From the NCBI GenBank assembly GCA_010015655.1, contig ML976725.1, forward strand, positions 37,785 to 73,583: a DNA stretch of 35,799 nt. The letters run 5' to 3'. The notes below the pieces were generated by a model. That model was not told the DNA's origin and did not search any database. It saw nothing but the letters and a program-made list of their open reading frames with translations. The first letter of the stretch is position 1. Every line of letters begins with the position of its first letter. The stretch comes from Bimuria novae-zelandiae CBS 107.79 (Eukaryota; Ascomycota; Dothideomycetes; Pleosporales; Didymosphaeriaceae). Positions 1 to 9,741 of this stretch are shown piece after piece. The translations under genes and the position numbers were made by a program.

Positions 1-130
1 AGGCCTATAGGCACTTAATTCATTCGAGGCTACATTCTTATACACGCACTCCCACATGCCTCTGCTAGGAGATACGCCAACATCGATCCTTTGAGTGACC
101 TGCGCCGATACAATTCGGGCTCCAGAGAAT
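1..130 (-). other. Ordinary-composition left edge with an open minus frame
   Basis: The first ~130 bases are balanced in composition, unlike the TA-rich sequence that follows. On the minus strand one frame is open for about 42 codons to the window edge. It contains short strings such as SGARIVSAQVTQRIDVG and could be the tail or an exon of a host gene, or an unmutated single-copy segment. I do not recognise a family and no start is visible. An open frame this short can arise by chance. Confidence 0.2.
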
Positions 131-169
131 TAACTTAATTAAGACTTATATATAATAGGCTAGTAATTA

Positions 170-875
170 CTATAAATATACTACTATTCTTAGTAGGAGG
201 TTAGCTATTATTAATTTATAATAATTTATTACTTTAAGGTTATTAGGCTACCTACTTTATAATAGTAGTTTTAATACGTATATTAATTTTAGGGTCCTTT
301 TAAGCTTCTTTAACTTTATAAGTTATTTTAGTAATAGGCTAATAGTCCTTCGGGCGTCGTAGGTATTATAGGTTAAGAATAAAATAATTAGCATACTAGT
401 GCTTCTTTCTATATATATAGTTACTAGATAGTTTGGCTCGGTTAGGACTGCTCCTACGATTGCCCTTTGCAGGCTGTGAGGCTGGAGTCGTGATCCTAAG
501 CTTAGTAGCGGATACCGCCAGACCTATCGAGTGTGGCTTAGTATAGCGTAGATATGTGGTTATCTTAGCGACGTAAGTCTCTAGAGATAATATTTTATTA
601 GTAATTCCTCGCGCTTTATACTTAAAGATCTTTTATAAATAGAACGTAGCGTATTCCTAATTAATTACTTTATAGGTAATAAGGAAGTCCTTTTATAATT
701 AATTATTATTTATTTTAGGTAAGCTAATAGCCTTACTTTAAGCTATAATATATAGCTAATTTAATAATTATTACTTAATCTTCTTTATAGCACGTAGCAT
801 AATTTTAAGAATATTATATTTATTAGCTAGCTTATAATAGCGTGTTACGTTTATAAAATAAAGGAACTTCTTAAG
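170..875 (-). pseudogene. RIP-degraded reading frame, distal half (unrecognised)
   Basis: A single minus-strand frame can be followed from the copia A insertion site leftwards for over 200 codons. Its in-frame stops are TAA or TAG at plausible ancestral CAA/CAG positions. Between roughly 610 and 405 it is open for about 70 codons, including short strings LSLETYVAKI and RITTPASQPAKGNRR. The middle part (about 420-560) is richer in G+C than its surroundings. I do not recognise the protein. It continues in the same frame on the other side of element A once one copy of the TTAAG duplication is removed, which supports one ancestral gene. A long frame reconstructed through stops is weak evidence on its own. 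Confidence 0.35.
871..875. repeat. Target-site duplication TTAAG (left of element A)
   Basis: TTAAG directly precedes the TGTTGGCTTC start of the left LTR. The same five bases directly follow the AACA end of the right LTR at 6692-6696, marking one integration event. Confidence 0.9.
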
Positions 876-1117
876 TGTTGGCTTCAAACCTGCGCAACAC
901 TGCTACGGCTTTCACCGCCATGTAGTTTGCCTGCGGTTTATTACGCAGTTTGCCTGTGGTTTGTTGCGCTAGTCCTAATTGGGCTAGCAGGGGACAAACC
1001 ACGCTTGATAAATACTTCTTATAATAGCCCACCACAATAGATCTGCAATCAAGAATTAAATTAATACTACATTGTTATAACGAAGTCTTGATCCAACAGC
1101 CTATTGCCGTATTAACA
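876..1117 (+). repeat. 5' LTR of copia A (242 bp)
   Basis: Starts TGTTGGCTTC and ends TTAACA. By my hand alignment it differs from the right LTR (6450-6691) at about 22 positions, roughly 9%, all C/T or G/A transitions and no indels. That pattern fits RIP better than ordinary drift. Confidence 0.92.
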
Positions 1118-1408
1118 CTGATCAGTGGTTGCTACACCACAGATCGGCAAGATATACTGTGTACAGGGAATCTCAGCGCACGTTTCAGGCTGAGTATTCT
1201 GGCGATAGAAGCGGTTAGCGCATGCCTCCTCCCCTACCAAGGCCTAGGATACAGCATCGCTAGTGCGAAGTACAGGTACGACAAGCTCACTGCTATCCTG
1301 TATCAGGATCAGCGGCGCCTCGTATTTGAAGGATCTCTCCGCCTGGATTGTCCCTACCAAGGCTCAGTTCGGAAGGAGATTTGCGTTAACCACGCCAACT
1401 CTTATTAA
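1118..1408 (+). other. Undamaged leader segment of copia A with open frame 1088-1408
   Basis: Directly after the left LTR comes about 290 bp of balanced composition with abundant CA and TG dinucleotides, quite unlike the RIP-damaged sequence that starts near 1410. A 106-codon frame (ATG at 1088 in the LTR, stop at 1406-1408) runs through it without interruption. The peptide is not a recognisable Gag, and the retroelement's Gag-like reading begins several hundred bases later. The motif CCCTACCAAGGC occurs twice, near 1232 and 1351. The primer-binding site should lie at the start of this stretch, but I could not match it to a tRNA by eye. It may be an untranslated leader, a captured host segment or a later replacement. 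Confidence 0.5.
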
Positions 1409-1559
1409 ATCACACTAATCACAGGCCCATATCTAAAACGCTATTATAAAGTACACCTAAACAAAGGATTGCTCGTGGTACCTAGATAAGATAATCTATA
1501 AGGACTAGTACGCTAACTAAGATTTTAACATCGCCAACGCCACCATTAATACAGACAAA

Positions 1560-3090
1560 CTTAACACTATAGTTATTAACTAGATAATACAGGTGGAAGA
1601 AGATAACACATTCGACCTATTTTTACAACTTAAGTTTAAGGAGTATTTTAAGAATTTCACCCGTAATCTCTTTAATAGCATTAACAAGCGTATCTAAAAA
1701 GCACTTAAAGAGCTCCTCCGCTAGCAAGACATTTATATTAAGTAAGGTAACAGTAATAATCTCCTTAACTAATTCGTAGAACTCCTTACATTAACCGCCG
1801 TCCTAAAATAGCCCGCTAAGCATCTTAAGCTTATAAGACTCTGCGAAGGCTTTAAGTGCCACTAAATCGCAGATAATAAAGAATAATAGCGGTAGTAGCG
1901 AGCTCCGCTAGGTAGAGGATTATTATTATTATTACAACCTAGATTTACGCCTGTGCAGAATAACTCTTATTTACTTACTAACCTCGCTAAGTTATACACG
2001 CCGGAGTAGAAGTATTCAGGTGATAAATACAACATCCTTAAGACAAAGATTAAGGTGTTTAACGACCTCTGCACCAAGATTAGGATTAATAAGAATAAGT
2101 AGTATAAAATAGCACTCTCTATTATGCTCACTAGCCAAGCGCTTTAGTATTATTATAATTACATTACTCCCCAGGCGCTTACGCTTATTTATAATATAAT
2201 GCTTAATAAGCTGCGCACGTACTTCAACACTACACAAGCTTACTAGATATACCTCTAGGAGTGGCATAGTACTACGCTTAAGAGCGTTATAACTACTAAC
2301 CTTAAGAAAGACCCTATAGAGTGTCTTAAAATAGTTATTAGTAAGATAAACATGCTTTATTAGGCACTATTACAGGACTAGGGTAAGAGCTATAATTAGC
2401 ATTTGCTTATGCAATAGCTCCTTAGCGCATGTCGTGGCATTAAAGTAACTACTATAGCTTACTTAAAGCTAGTAACTATATTTAAAGGTGTCGCTGTAGA
2501 TCTCCGCAACGCAGTTAGCATATAGTTAAGCTATTATTTTAATAGCCAGTTTCTATCACGAGATGTAGATAAGCAGTATTACACTAATTACTACTATATT
2601 CGTAATAATTAACAAGCTATAGGATTATTAGATAATAACTACTATAGCCACTACTATTAAGGTTAAGGCAGATCGCGCGGCAATTAATTTAATAATAATA
2701 ACTATTAGTTAAACTACTTAGGCAATCGCCGTAATAAGACATGCTTTATCTATAAGTAGCCTAAGTACTAATTAACTTAACACTTAAAGAAGGAGCGCAT
2801 GGAGCATTACTAACGCTATAACTAATACGCTTAAGATAATCCTAATACCTTAAGCTATAAAGTGTTTCTCGTCGGCCATAAAGGCATAGAGCTTAAAGAC
2901 AGCGACGACAGCAACAATAATGCTAGTAATAATAATATTAAAGCATATTTTACTAACTAAGCCTACTTAACTATATCCTATAGCAAGGTTAACGGTAACG
3001 CTATTATCTCTAGCCTTAATAACGCTGCCACACTTTATGTAATTATAGGCGATAATCCTTATATCTCTAGTAAAGTAAATAAAGATGCTT
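1560..3090 (+). pseudogene. gag: Copia A Gag remnant with zinc knuckle
   Basis: The nucleocapsid-precursor part of the element, which would package the RNA into particles. One plus frame reads through many TAA/TAG codons. It has the shape of fungal copia Gag: an acidic N-terminal part, a middle with strings such as KYSGDKYNILKTKIKVF (about 2010-2060), then a helical region around 2270-2520. A knuckle follows at about 2742-2785 reading C-F-I-Y then Y then H, so the first Cys and the His survive but the second and third Cys have become Tyr (TGY to TAY). Residue identities are seen; family assignment rests on overall resemblance and on position before the protease. Boundaries are approximate. 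Confidence 0.6.
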
Positions 3091-3109
3091 AACTCTTCTT
3101 ATTTAATTC

Positions 3110-6100
3110 ACGCTACGGCGTAGATATCTTTTAAGGTATCATGCCTAACACTAGTACAGCCAGTGTCTTAACTACTAGCAAGACATAAGTGAAGGCGCTA
3201 TAGCTTATCTAACCGTTTATAGTTATTAATAAGTCCACCGTAGGACGTTATTAAATTTAATTTAGAAATAATCTAGAGTGTTTTTCCCTTAGCGACGTCA
3301 ATGTTAGCACACTATTTAGTATAATTACCTTTATAGTAATACTAACCAACACACTATTTCTGCTCTACTTAAATAATATAGATTATTATAGTATCTTCTT
3401 TAACAACATCGACAATATGCTCGTTTAAGGTAGTAAAGAATTCCTAATTATCCGTAAATAGGGATATCTATAGCTCCTGCTTAATAAACAAGAGACTATT
3501 ATCTACTACTTAACCAAGACTAAGCTGCGCTAGCTTTACTAACGCTTTAGCTATCCTACTACTAGATAACTACACAAGATCCTTAGCAAAGCAGGCTATA
3601 AAGACATTAATAAGAATATTATTAATCGCATTAATAAGTACTATTACTAGTGTTAAATCCACAGCAAAGCACTTGGCCGTTTCCGCTTTACTATTCGCGA
3701 TAACATAGACTTTAACTTATACGTTATTATTAATGTAATGTATATTAATTAGAAACCAGTGCTCCACGTAGTTAATAAAGCTAGAGCTTTTTAAGCTGCT
3801 TAATTCATGCTAAATATCTAGGCAAACACTACTTAGGATCTCCTTCGCGCCATGTAGATTAACATGTACGTTAGTCCTCCCAACGTTATTAAGATAGATG
3901 CTAACAAGAACTTTATTACTAATAAATTTATTAATAACGCTACGTTACTTATAATCGAGGTTAAGGAAGTCCTAGTAAAGGCATATTATTTAATTAGTAA
4001 GGTTAAGCGCTATTATGCTCCTATTCGCCGTGCTTATAGGGTAATCTCTATAGACGTTAGACGCACAACCGCTCCCGAATATATCTTGTAGATGGCTATT
4101 AAGGCTGTTAATAACACCGTAGGTTCTAACAGACTTATCCTCACTCTTCTTGTCTTTAGAGCATATCCTCGCCTGTTAAAGAAATTACCACTATCGCTAT
4201 CTATTACCGCCCGTGGCGCTATAGTGCGTAAAGCAATAGCTAAAGTGCGTAAGATTAAGGCAAAGCGCTAAGTTAATAAGGCTCTTATAACTTATAATAG
4301 TCCTAACGTAACTAATATCTTACTATTACCTATCCTAAGTAGCGTTAAGGTCTAGTAAGAGAACTATAGATAGTCTGGCCCGCATTAGATAATTGCCCTC
4401 TACGTTAATAAGTAGTTCGTGGTTGTTAAAATTAATAATAAATAAGTTACTTTCCGCATTACCGCAGTGCGCCCGTATTATGTAGACAATACAACTATTA
4501 TTACCCCTCCCGTAGAGGACGAGGACAATAGTAGCTCCGACAATAATTTTACTCCTATTATAGAGGAGCCCGCGCCCAAGCGTAAGCGCGATAGGCTAAA
4601 AGGCTTAAGGATAAGCTAAAACCTAACAAAGTTATAACTACTATAGTTAACCTTAATTAACGTGAGCGTAATAATCTTGTCCTAGCTAAGAAGCTACGAG
4701 CAGTTAGCAAGATTATAATACTAAAATAACTATTTAAAGTATCTATAAAGGTAGAGATTAATGCCCTTATAACACAAGGTGTCTTTTACTTTAAGAAGTA
4801 TAGTCCTTACTATTACAATAAGGTCCGCATCTTTAAGTTACGCATCGTTAATAAAGTTAAGGGCAAGACTACTAATTACCTATACAAGAAGTTCTATCTT
4901 ATTATCTAAGGATACGCTAATAACGATAAGAAGCTTGTCCTAATATAGTCTCTTACCATCTAGCGTGCAAGCCAGCGTGTGATTATCGCTCTAGCACCAT
5001 TACTATTAAAGCTGGGCATATACCTCTGGCTCCGTGACATTACTCAGGCCTATACGCAATCGGATGATCCACTCTAGCGTACTATTATAGCTAACATACC
5101 AGCCTAGGTTAAGGAAAGTTATCCAACAAACATAGTTATAGTTATTATTAAGCTACTATACGGTATTGCTGAAGCAGGTGCCTATTAGTAGTTAACGTAT
5201 AATAAACACTATACCAAGACTCTCTATATAGTAACATCTACTTATAATCTATACCTACTTATTAGTAAGGCTAATAGCAAGTGCTTTAGCATTATTAGCA
5301 TGTAAACTAACAACACGCTTAGTCTATCTAATAAAGCTTTTATAGACCTTAAGGACTAAAAGCTACGTTTTAAGGCTAAGCCTAAGCAGTTTCTCTTACT
5401 AGACGCGTAAATCGACTTTAACGGCTACATTATTAAGCTTAATAATAATAATCGCGCTATTACTCTGCGCCAGAAAAAGCAAGGCGAGAAGCTAGAAATA
5501 GCTAATAATAAGTAATTATATATTTAATAGCGCGCTTAAGGTGCTTACATTGTAATAATCTATTAACCTAAGGCGAGCTTCGACCTCGCCACCGCAGCCC
5601 AAGCAAGTAAGCCCACAAAAGAAGAAATTACTAGATTAAATAAGCGCATTATCTAGCAAAAGGAGAATATTACTCGCGGCCTTAACTTTATCCTACTAGA
5701 CTTAAGCAACTTAAAGCTATACGCCTTTATTAACGTATTATTTACTAATAATAAGGATATGTTATTATATATAGGCTTTATAATCACGCTTGGCAATAAG
5801 ACTAAAAATAGTAATTATAACTTTAAGTTTACTAGTAATATTATTTACTAGTTATCTATTAAGTGTAAGCGCGTCACTCGCAGCGTCCTTATATGTAAGA
5901 TCTACGCGATAGCCTATAGAGTTAATATTATAATTATAATTAGCGGTATAATTAACATAATTATGTCGTAACTTAACCTCCTTAATGTCTCTATCGTCGT
6001 GTGCACTAACTCACGCTCCTTATATAATTGCCTTATTAAGCTTAGCACTACTAAGGAGAAGCGCCTTATAATTAACATTATAGCTCTACGTAAGGCCTAT

Positions 6101-6290
6101 AAGCGCAATAATCTTATAGACATCCGCTAGATTAATAGACGTGACAATCTAGCAGACTTAATAACTAAGGCTAGCTCTAACTTAGCTATAGAGCATCTTA
6201 TTAACTATAACTAGCTTAAGCTTACGTATAAGGCTAGGTCAATCGTGCTAAAGTTAACACCCTAGAGTATAATTATAATAGCACGAAGTA
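3110..6290 (+). pseudogene. pol: Copia A Pol remnant (protease, integrase, RT, RNase H)
   Basis: The protease core is near 3130-3200, where the copia D-T-G box reads N-T-S. The integrase zinc-finger region is near 3540-3680 and the catalytic core at about 3700-4180. Its first Asp is Asn (3732-3734), its second Asp is kept (3897-3899), and 36 residues further the expected Glu is Lys (4005-4007), which keeps exact D-x35-E spacing. A 75-codon stop-free stretch (3864-4091) covers this core. The RVT_2-type reverse transcriptase follows at about 4850-5500, with strings like TIQRASQR and LRDITQAYTQSDDPL. RNase H is near 5690-6220, ending in a DNLADLITKA-like stretch. Stops are spread throughout, so the gene is dead. 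The copia call is secure from domain order; exact ends are approximate. Confidence 0.85.
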
Positions 6291-6431
6291 GTGAGTCTAT
6301 AAAAGGAGTAGCAAGATAGGCACTAAGAGGACGCGCACTAGCGCTAGTCTGGTTAGAAAACTAGTAACTGTTATAGATTGTGTTTTATTGTAGATTTGAG
6401 CGTTCTGGGCTAAACTGGCCACATGTAGCAT

Positions 6432-6445
6432 AAAAGAAAAGATAG
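6432..6445 (+). promoter_or_regulatory. Probable polypurine tract of copia A
   Basis: A purine-rich run AAAAGAAAAGATAG lies 4 bases before the right LTR, where plus-strand DNA synthesis is normally primed. The call rests on position and composition only. Confidence 0.5.
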
Positions 6446-6449
6446 CCAG

Positions 6450-6691
6450 TGTTGGCTTCAAACCTGCGTAACACTGCTACGGCTTTTACCACTATGCAGT
6501 TTGCCTGTGGTTTATTGCGCAGTTTGCCTATAGTTTGTTACGCTAGTCCTAATTGGGCTAGCAGGGGACAAACCACGCTCGATAAATACTTCTTACAACA
6601 GCCCACCACAATAGATCTGCAATCAAGAATCAAATCAATACCACATCGTTGCAATAAAGTCTTGATCCAACAGCCTATTGCCGTATCAACA
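6450..6691 (+). repeat. 3' LTR of copia A (242 bp)
   Basis: Same length as the left LTR, TG start and CA end, followed directly by TTAAG (6692-6696). An open frame at 6449-6709 is simply less-damaged LTR sequence and is not a gene. Confidence 0.92.
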
Positions 6692-6696
6692 TTAAG

Positions 6697-7233
6697 GGTA
6701 ATTAGTTAATTATATAAAGTATTATAATTCTTAATTAAGTATATATAACGTATAATAATTATTTTACTAATATTTATATTTAGGTCAGCTATAGCCTTTA
6801 TTTAAGTATAATACTTAAAATAGCGGCGTTCCTATTAATTATATTCCTATTAATAGGGTTTTTAATTATTAGTAAATAAGTAAGAAAGCCTAGTAGTTTT
6901 AAACTTATAATTAGTAAGTTAAAGCTTAATAGGTTTTTATAGCTTAGGAAGATTCTCCTTTATTATATTAAAATTAATATATTACTAAAGGTTATATTAA
7001 TTAGCAATATTTTAATAAATAAATAATTAGGTAAATTAGTTATTTAGTATATTTAGGATAATAGTCACACGCGTTATAGCAAAGTTAGACTTAGTAGCTA
7101 TTATAGAGGCTATAGTTAATAGTATTAATAGATTAGACAGAGATCCCAGTATATACGTTGTAAAGAACGTAGTAAATAGATGCGTTGTAGGTAAACGTAG
7201 TAAAGTATCGTGCGACTTATAGTGGAGTGACAA
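6697..7233 (-). pseudogene. RIP-degraded reading frame, proximal half (unrecognised)
   Basis: This is the other half of the minus-strand frame split by copia A. It starts with a stop-free 65-codon stretch (Met at 7233, stop at 7036-7038). It then continues in the same frame through TAA/TAG codons to the A insertion site and, after removal of one duplication copy, straight on at 875. The open part is rich in Thr, Leu and Ile (for example LTIASIIATKSNFAITRV). The frame match across both the stop and the insertion is the main support; I recognise no domain. Chance is possible, since TA-rich DNA easily gives Ile/Tyr/Asn/Lys-rich frames. Confidence 0.35.
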
Positions 7234-7822
7234 TATAATAGTAGGTAAGAATAATCCTAGGGTGTAGCTAGGCTTATAACTATCGCGGTGAGCAGAGCGG
7301 ATAGTACGTAGTAAAAAATAAAAAAATTAAACTAAAGTTATACTATTTAAAAGCTATAGAAGGTATAGGTGCGCAGGCATAAACAACGCTAGTCCTAGAC
7401 AAGTAGCAGGTGAGTTGTAACTAAGCCATGGTAGGAGCAACTATCTTGTAAGGTAAGAACCATAAACCGTGACACATAACGTAACGTGTCCTGCACACGG
7501 ATTAGCTTCTTTCTTCACAAATAAAAGCAGCATTAGAGTCCTCTCTTTGGGTTCCAAAGCTTCAAGCAAAGTTACTGTATCGGGATGATGACGCCCAAGG
7601 ATGCGCCGCTGTAGCACGTGATGGTGGGGCTCAGCTCGTCCAACCCCTCGCACGGCCTTTTCACAGCCTCTACACAGCCTTTACACAGCCCCCTACCATG
7701 ACATACAGAGCGCTACTTTCTTCCCTACAATCCTGTAGCCATCCCTTCTCATTGCCTGCAAGGTACCCGTCTCTTAATCCTTTAGCTTCTCTCAGTTTTT
7801 GCCTCCGCAAACCGTTGTTGCG
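7234..7822 (+). promoter_or_regulatory. Upstream region of the HET gene fragment
   Basis: No convincing gene. About 7234-7440 is mildly AT-rich. From 7440 onward composition is normal, and this is presumably the original 5' flank of the HET gene. Three copies of CACAGCC lie in tandem at about 7666-7690, and an AATAAAAGCAG motif near 7519 could be TATA-like but is some 300 bp from the ATG. Short open frames on both strands here (7441-7653, 7698-7982) share no family features and overlap the HET frame antisense or out of frame. Confidence 0.3.
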
Positions 7823-8580
7823 ATGCGACTCCTCCACTTTAATAGTTCTGGGAGGCTATCCTCGACGGATTTTAGCCAGAAGACCATTCCGCCATATGCT
7901 ATTCTTTCACACACCTGGGGTGATGCAGAGTTTCTCTTCGAAGATCTGGTCTACGACGCCGGTAAAGCAAGGCTGGCTATGAGAAGATTCTGTTCTGCGG
8001 GGAACAAGCAGCTCGCGACCAGTTACATTATTTCTGGGTCGACACATGTTGTATCGACAAATGGAATCTCCGTGAGCTGTCAAAAGCGATAAACTCCATG
8101 TTCCAATGGTACCAGAACGCCGAAAAATGCTACGTCTTCCTCTCAGATGTCTCGGCATCTATGACAGATGCACAGCTACACCAAAGTGCATGGGAGACAT
8201 CTTTACGAAAGAGCAGATGGTTTACTCGAGGCTGGACACTTCAAGAACTCCTAGCTCCAGCATCAGTTGAATTCTTTTCCTCAGAGCGTCAGCGCCTTGG
8301 CGACAAAGACTCCCTCGAGCGGCAGATATCTGATATTACACGCATCCCAGTTGCAGCTTTACGGGGCGACCCTCTCGACGAATTCAGTGTCTCTGAGCGA
8401 AAGGGATGGATGGCAGGTCGCCAAACAACGCAAGAAGAAGATATGGCATACTCTTTGATAGGAATTTTCGGCGTGTCTATGGAGTTCAGATACGGCGAGG
8501 GGAAGGAGAGAGCATTAGAGCGACTCCAGGAAGAAATGGACAAAGGTGTCCGATACGCCGCCTTCAGACTTAAGAAATAG
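7823..8580 (+). pseudogene. HET-domain (heterokaryon incompatibility) gene, frameshifted and truncated
   Basis: HET domains trigger cell death when genetically unlike hyphae fuse. The start is taken at ATG 7823 (MRLLHF), the usual beginning of HET-E/D-like proteins; an in-frame ATG at 7799 is less likely. Residues 1-50 carry the classic PYAILSHTWG block. After KAR (7972) the frame shifts: from 7975 the next frame reads GYEKI, FCGEQAARD, FWVDTCCIDKWNLREL and then the open block 8098-8580 with WFTRGWTLQELLAP. One missing base near 7973 explains this. The C-terminal part (EEDMAYSLIGIFGVSMEFRYGEGKERALERL) is the region that follows HET in NLR-type proteins, but no NACHT or repeat domain comes after it. 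The last residues and the stop appear to come from an adjoining transposase. Composition is normal, with no RIP damage. A sequencing error at 7973 cannot be excluded. Confidence 0.85.
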
Positions 8581-9590
8581 CCTAAATCTAAAGGCTAGAG
8601 TAGATGTGAAGTATAAGCAAGGAAAAAGAGTAAGTAAATATTATTTAAGTAATATATAGTTATAAATTTGTCTAAAGTATAACTGCTATAGCCGTCGACG
8701 ATAAGTAACCGTGCCTTAGAGGGATTATCAGGCTTAGTCTATAGTAAAAACACCTTTTCTAGCCACTTAACAGCGATGTTATTACTTATCTATCTATTTT
8801 GCGAAAAGGTAACATGCTAGCCTAGGTTCTAAGCTAAAAACTCCTTTTTAAACCACTGCTCCTGGATGCTCTTAGCCTTAAAGATAATAAGGGGGTCTAG
8901 AGCGACGCTAAGCGTAGAGATACATTCTACTATAGAGGTTTAAGTGCGGGCATTTATTATCTTAACTAGTATAGCGTTTAGGCTCTCCTGCGAGGAGCCT
9001 ATAATAAGCCTATTAATACCCTAGCCCTCTATAATACTATCCTCGTTGGCATTATACCTGCGCTAGGGGGGAATCTAGCTTACTGTTTTATACAGGTTAA
9101 ATAAGTGCCTAATATTTTCTAGAGTAGCCTTATTTACGCGTTCCTAGCTAGTCCGACGACCTAATTTTAACTTAATAGCTAGGTGGCGTTATATAAAGTA
9201 ACTAGTCCACTTCTTCCCTAGGTTTTTATAGTTACCTTATTACTTAAAAATAGTAATTATAATAGCCTGCACTTGCGCGTGCGTTAGCGTATAACTAAAG
9301 GTCTCTTACTAGAGAATTTATTTCTCTAAAAGCTTTTCTTAAATAGTTATAAGCTATTATTTATCGTTGTAAGCGTACTAATAGGGTTAGGCACTATTAA
9401 AGTAGCCGCGAAGAGTGTTGCGTAAGACCCCGTGTTAGGTAGTAGTAGTAGCTAAAGCGACCCTAGATTTAAGGTCTATAAGCGTATTCTAGATATCTTC
9501 TTTTATATATTTAGCTATTTAAAGGCAGCGAAAATAGTGCAAAAAATATTTTTAAAATTAGCGAAGAATTAAGTTATTTAAAGTTGATAT
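8550..9590 (-). pseudogene. Fot1/pogo-type DDE transposase, RIP-damaged, 3' truncated
   Basis: A cut-and-paste transposase of the fungal pogo group. Reading leftwards, a Psq-like helix-turn-helix comes first (about 9510-9390, EDI-NALIDLKSRVALA then HGVLRNTL). A CENP-B/Tc5-like HTH follows (about 9340-9110), then the DDE core. The first catalytic Asp is Asn (AAC, minus strand of 9045-9047, in N-A-N-E-D). IVECIS and LDPLIIFKAKSIQEQWF follow as in the family. The second Asp is intact in LLIVDGY (8694-8696), then TSHLL-stop-PLDLGYF and LKAAYR at about 8550. The third acidic residue and the C-terminus are missing because the sequence joins the HET gene there. In-frame stops are TAA/TAG. Confidence 0.75.
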
Positions 9591-9595
9591 TTGGT

Positions 9596-9690
9596 CGTGG
9601 TGCATGGTGGGGGGCGAGGTTGCGGGGCTGTCGGAAACTATGGGGTGTCGGAAACTAGGATGCCCGACTTATAAGGTAAGAACAACACCT
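9596..9690 (-). repeat. Putative terminal region of the pogo-type element
   Basis: A GC-rich, undamaged stretch just upstream of the transposase N-terminus. It contains GTCGGAAACTA twice in direct orientation (about 9629-9639 and 9648-9658). In minus orientation it would begin near a TA dinucleotide with AGTCGGGCATCC, consistent with a pogo end and its TA target site. The matching opposite end is absent, so the inverted repeat cannot be confirmed. Confidence 0.4.
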
Positions 9691-9741
9691 TGAGAACACC
9701 TCCATAATGAGATACTAACACGTTGTAGCACAGTGAAGCGC

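Larger units (their letters stand above)
876..6691 (+). mobile_element. Ty1/copia LTR retrotransposon A (RIP-inactivated)
   Basis: A full-length 5.8-kb element bounded by 242-bp LTRs and a 5-bp TTAAG duplication. Gag, protease, integrase, reverse transcriptase and RNase H can be followed in that order on the plus strand in one mostly collinear frame. Integrase before reverse transcriptase is the copia order. The coding part carries dozens of TAA/TAG stops and changed catalytic residues, so it cannot encode working proteins. Copia elements move by reverse transcribing their own RNA in cytoplasmic particles and integrating the DNA copy; this one could at most be mobilised in trans. It lies inside an older degraded minus-strand reading frame. 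Confidence 0.9.

Noticed and set aside
1088..1408. 106-codon frame as a host or Gag gene
   Set aside because: It starts inside the LTR and matches no Gag feature. Kept only as an unusual undamaged segment.
6449..6709. 86-codon frame
   Set aside because: It lies wholly in the copia A 3' LTR; the left LTR has stops at equivalent positions.
7698..7982. 94-codon plus frame overlapping the HET start
   Set aside because: It is out of frame with the clear HET domain and low in family-like content; a shadow.
8289..8543. Minus-strand frame within HET
   Set aside because: Antisense to a strongly recognisable domain, with no features of its own.
9604..9650. G-quadruplex in the G-rich run
   Set aside because: G-runs are present but the last loop is long and there is no second supporting copy; not strong enough to call.
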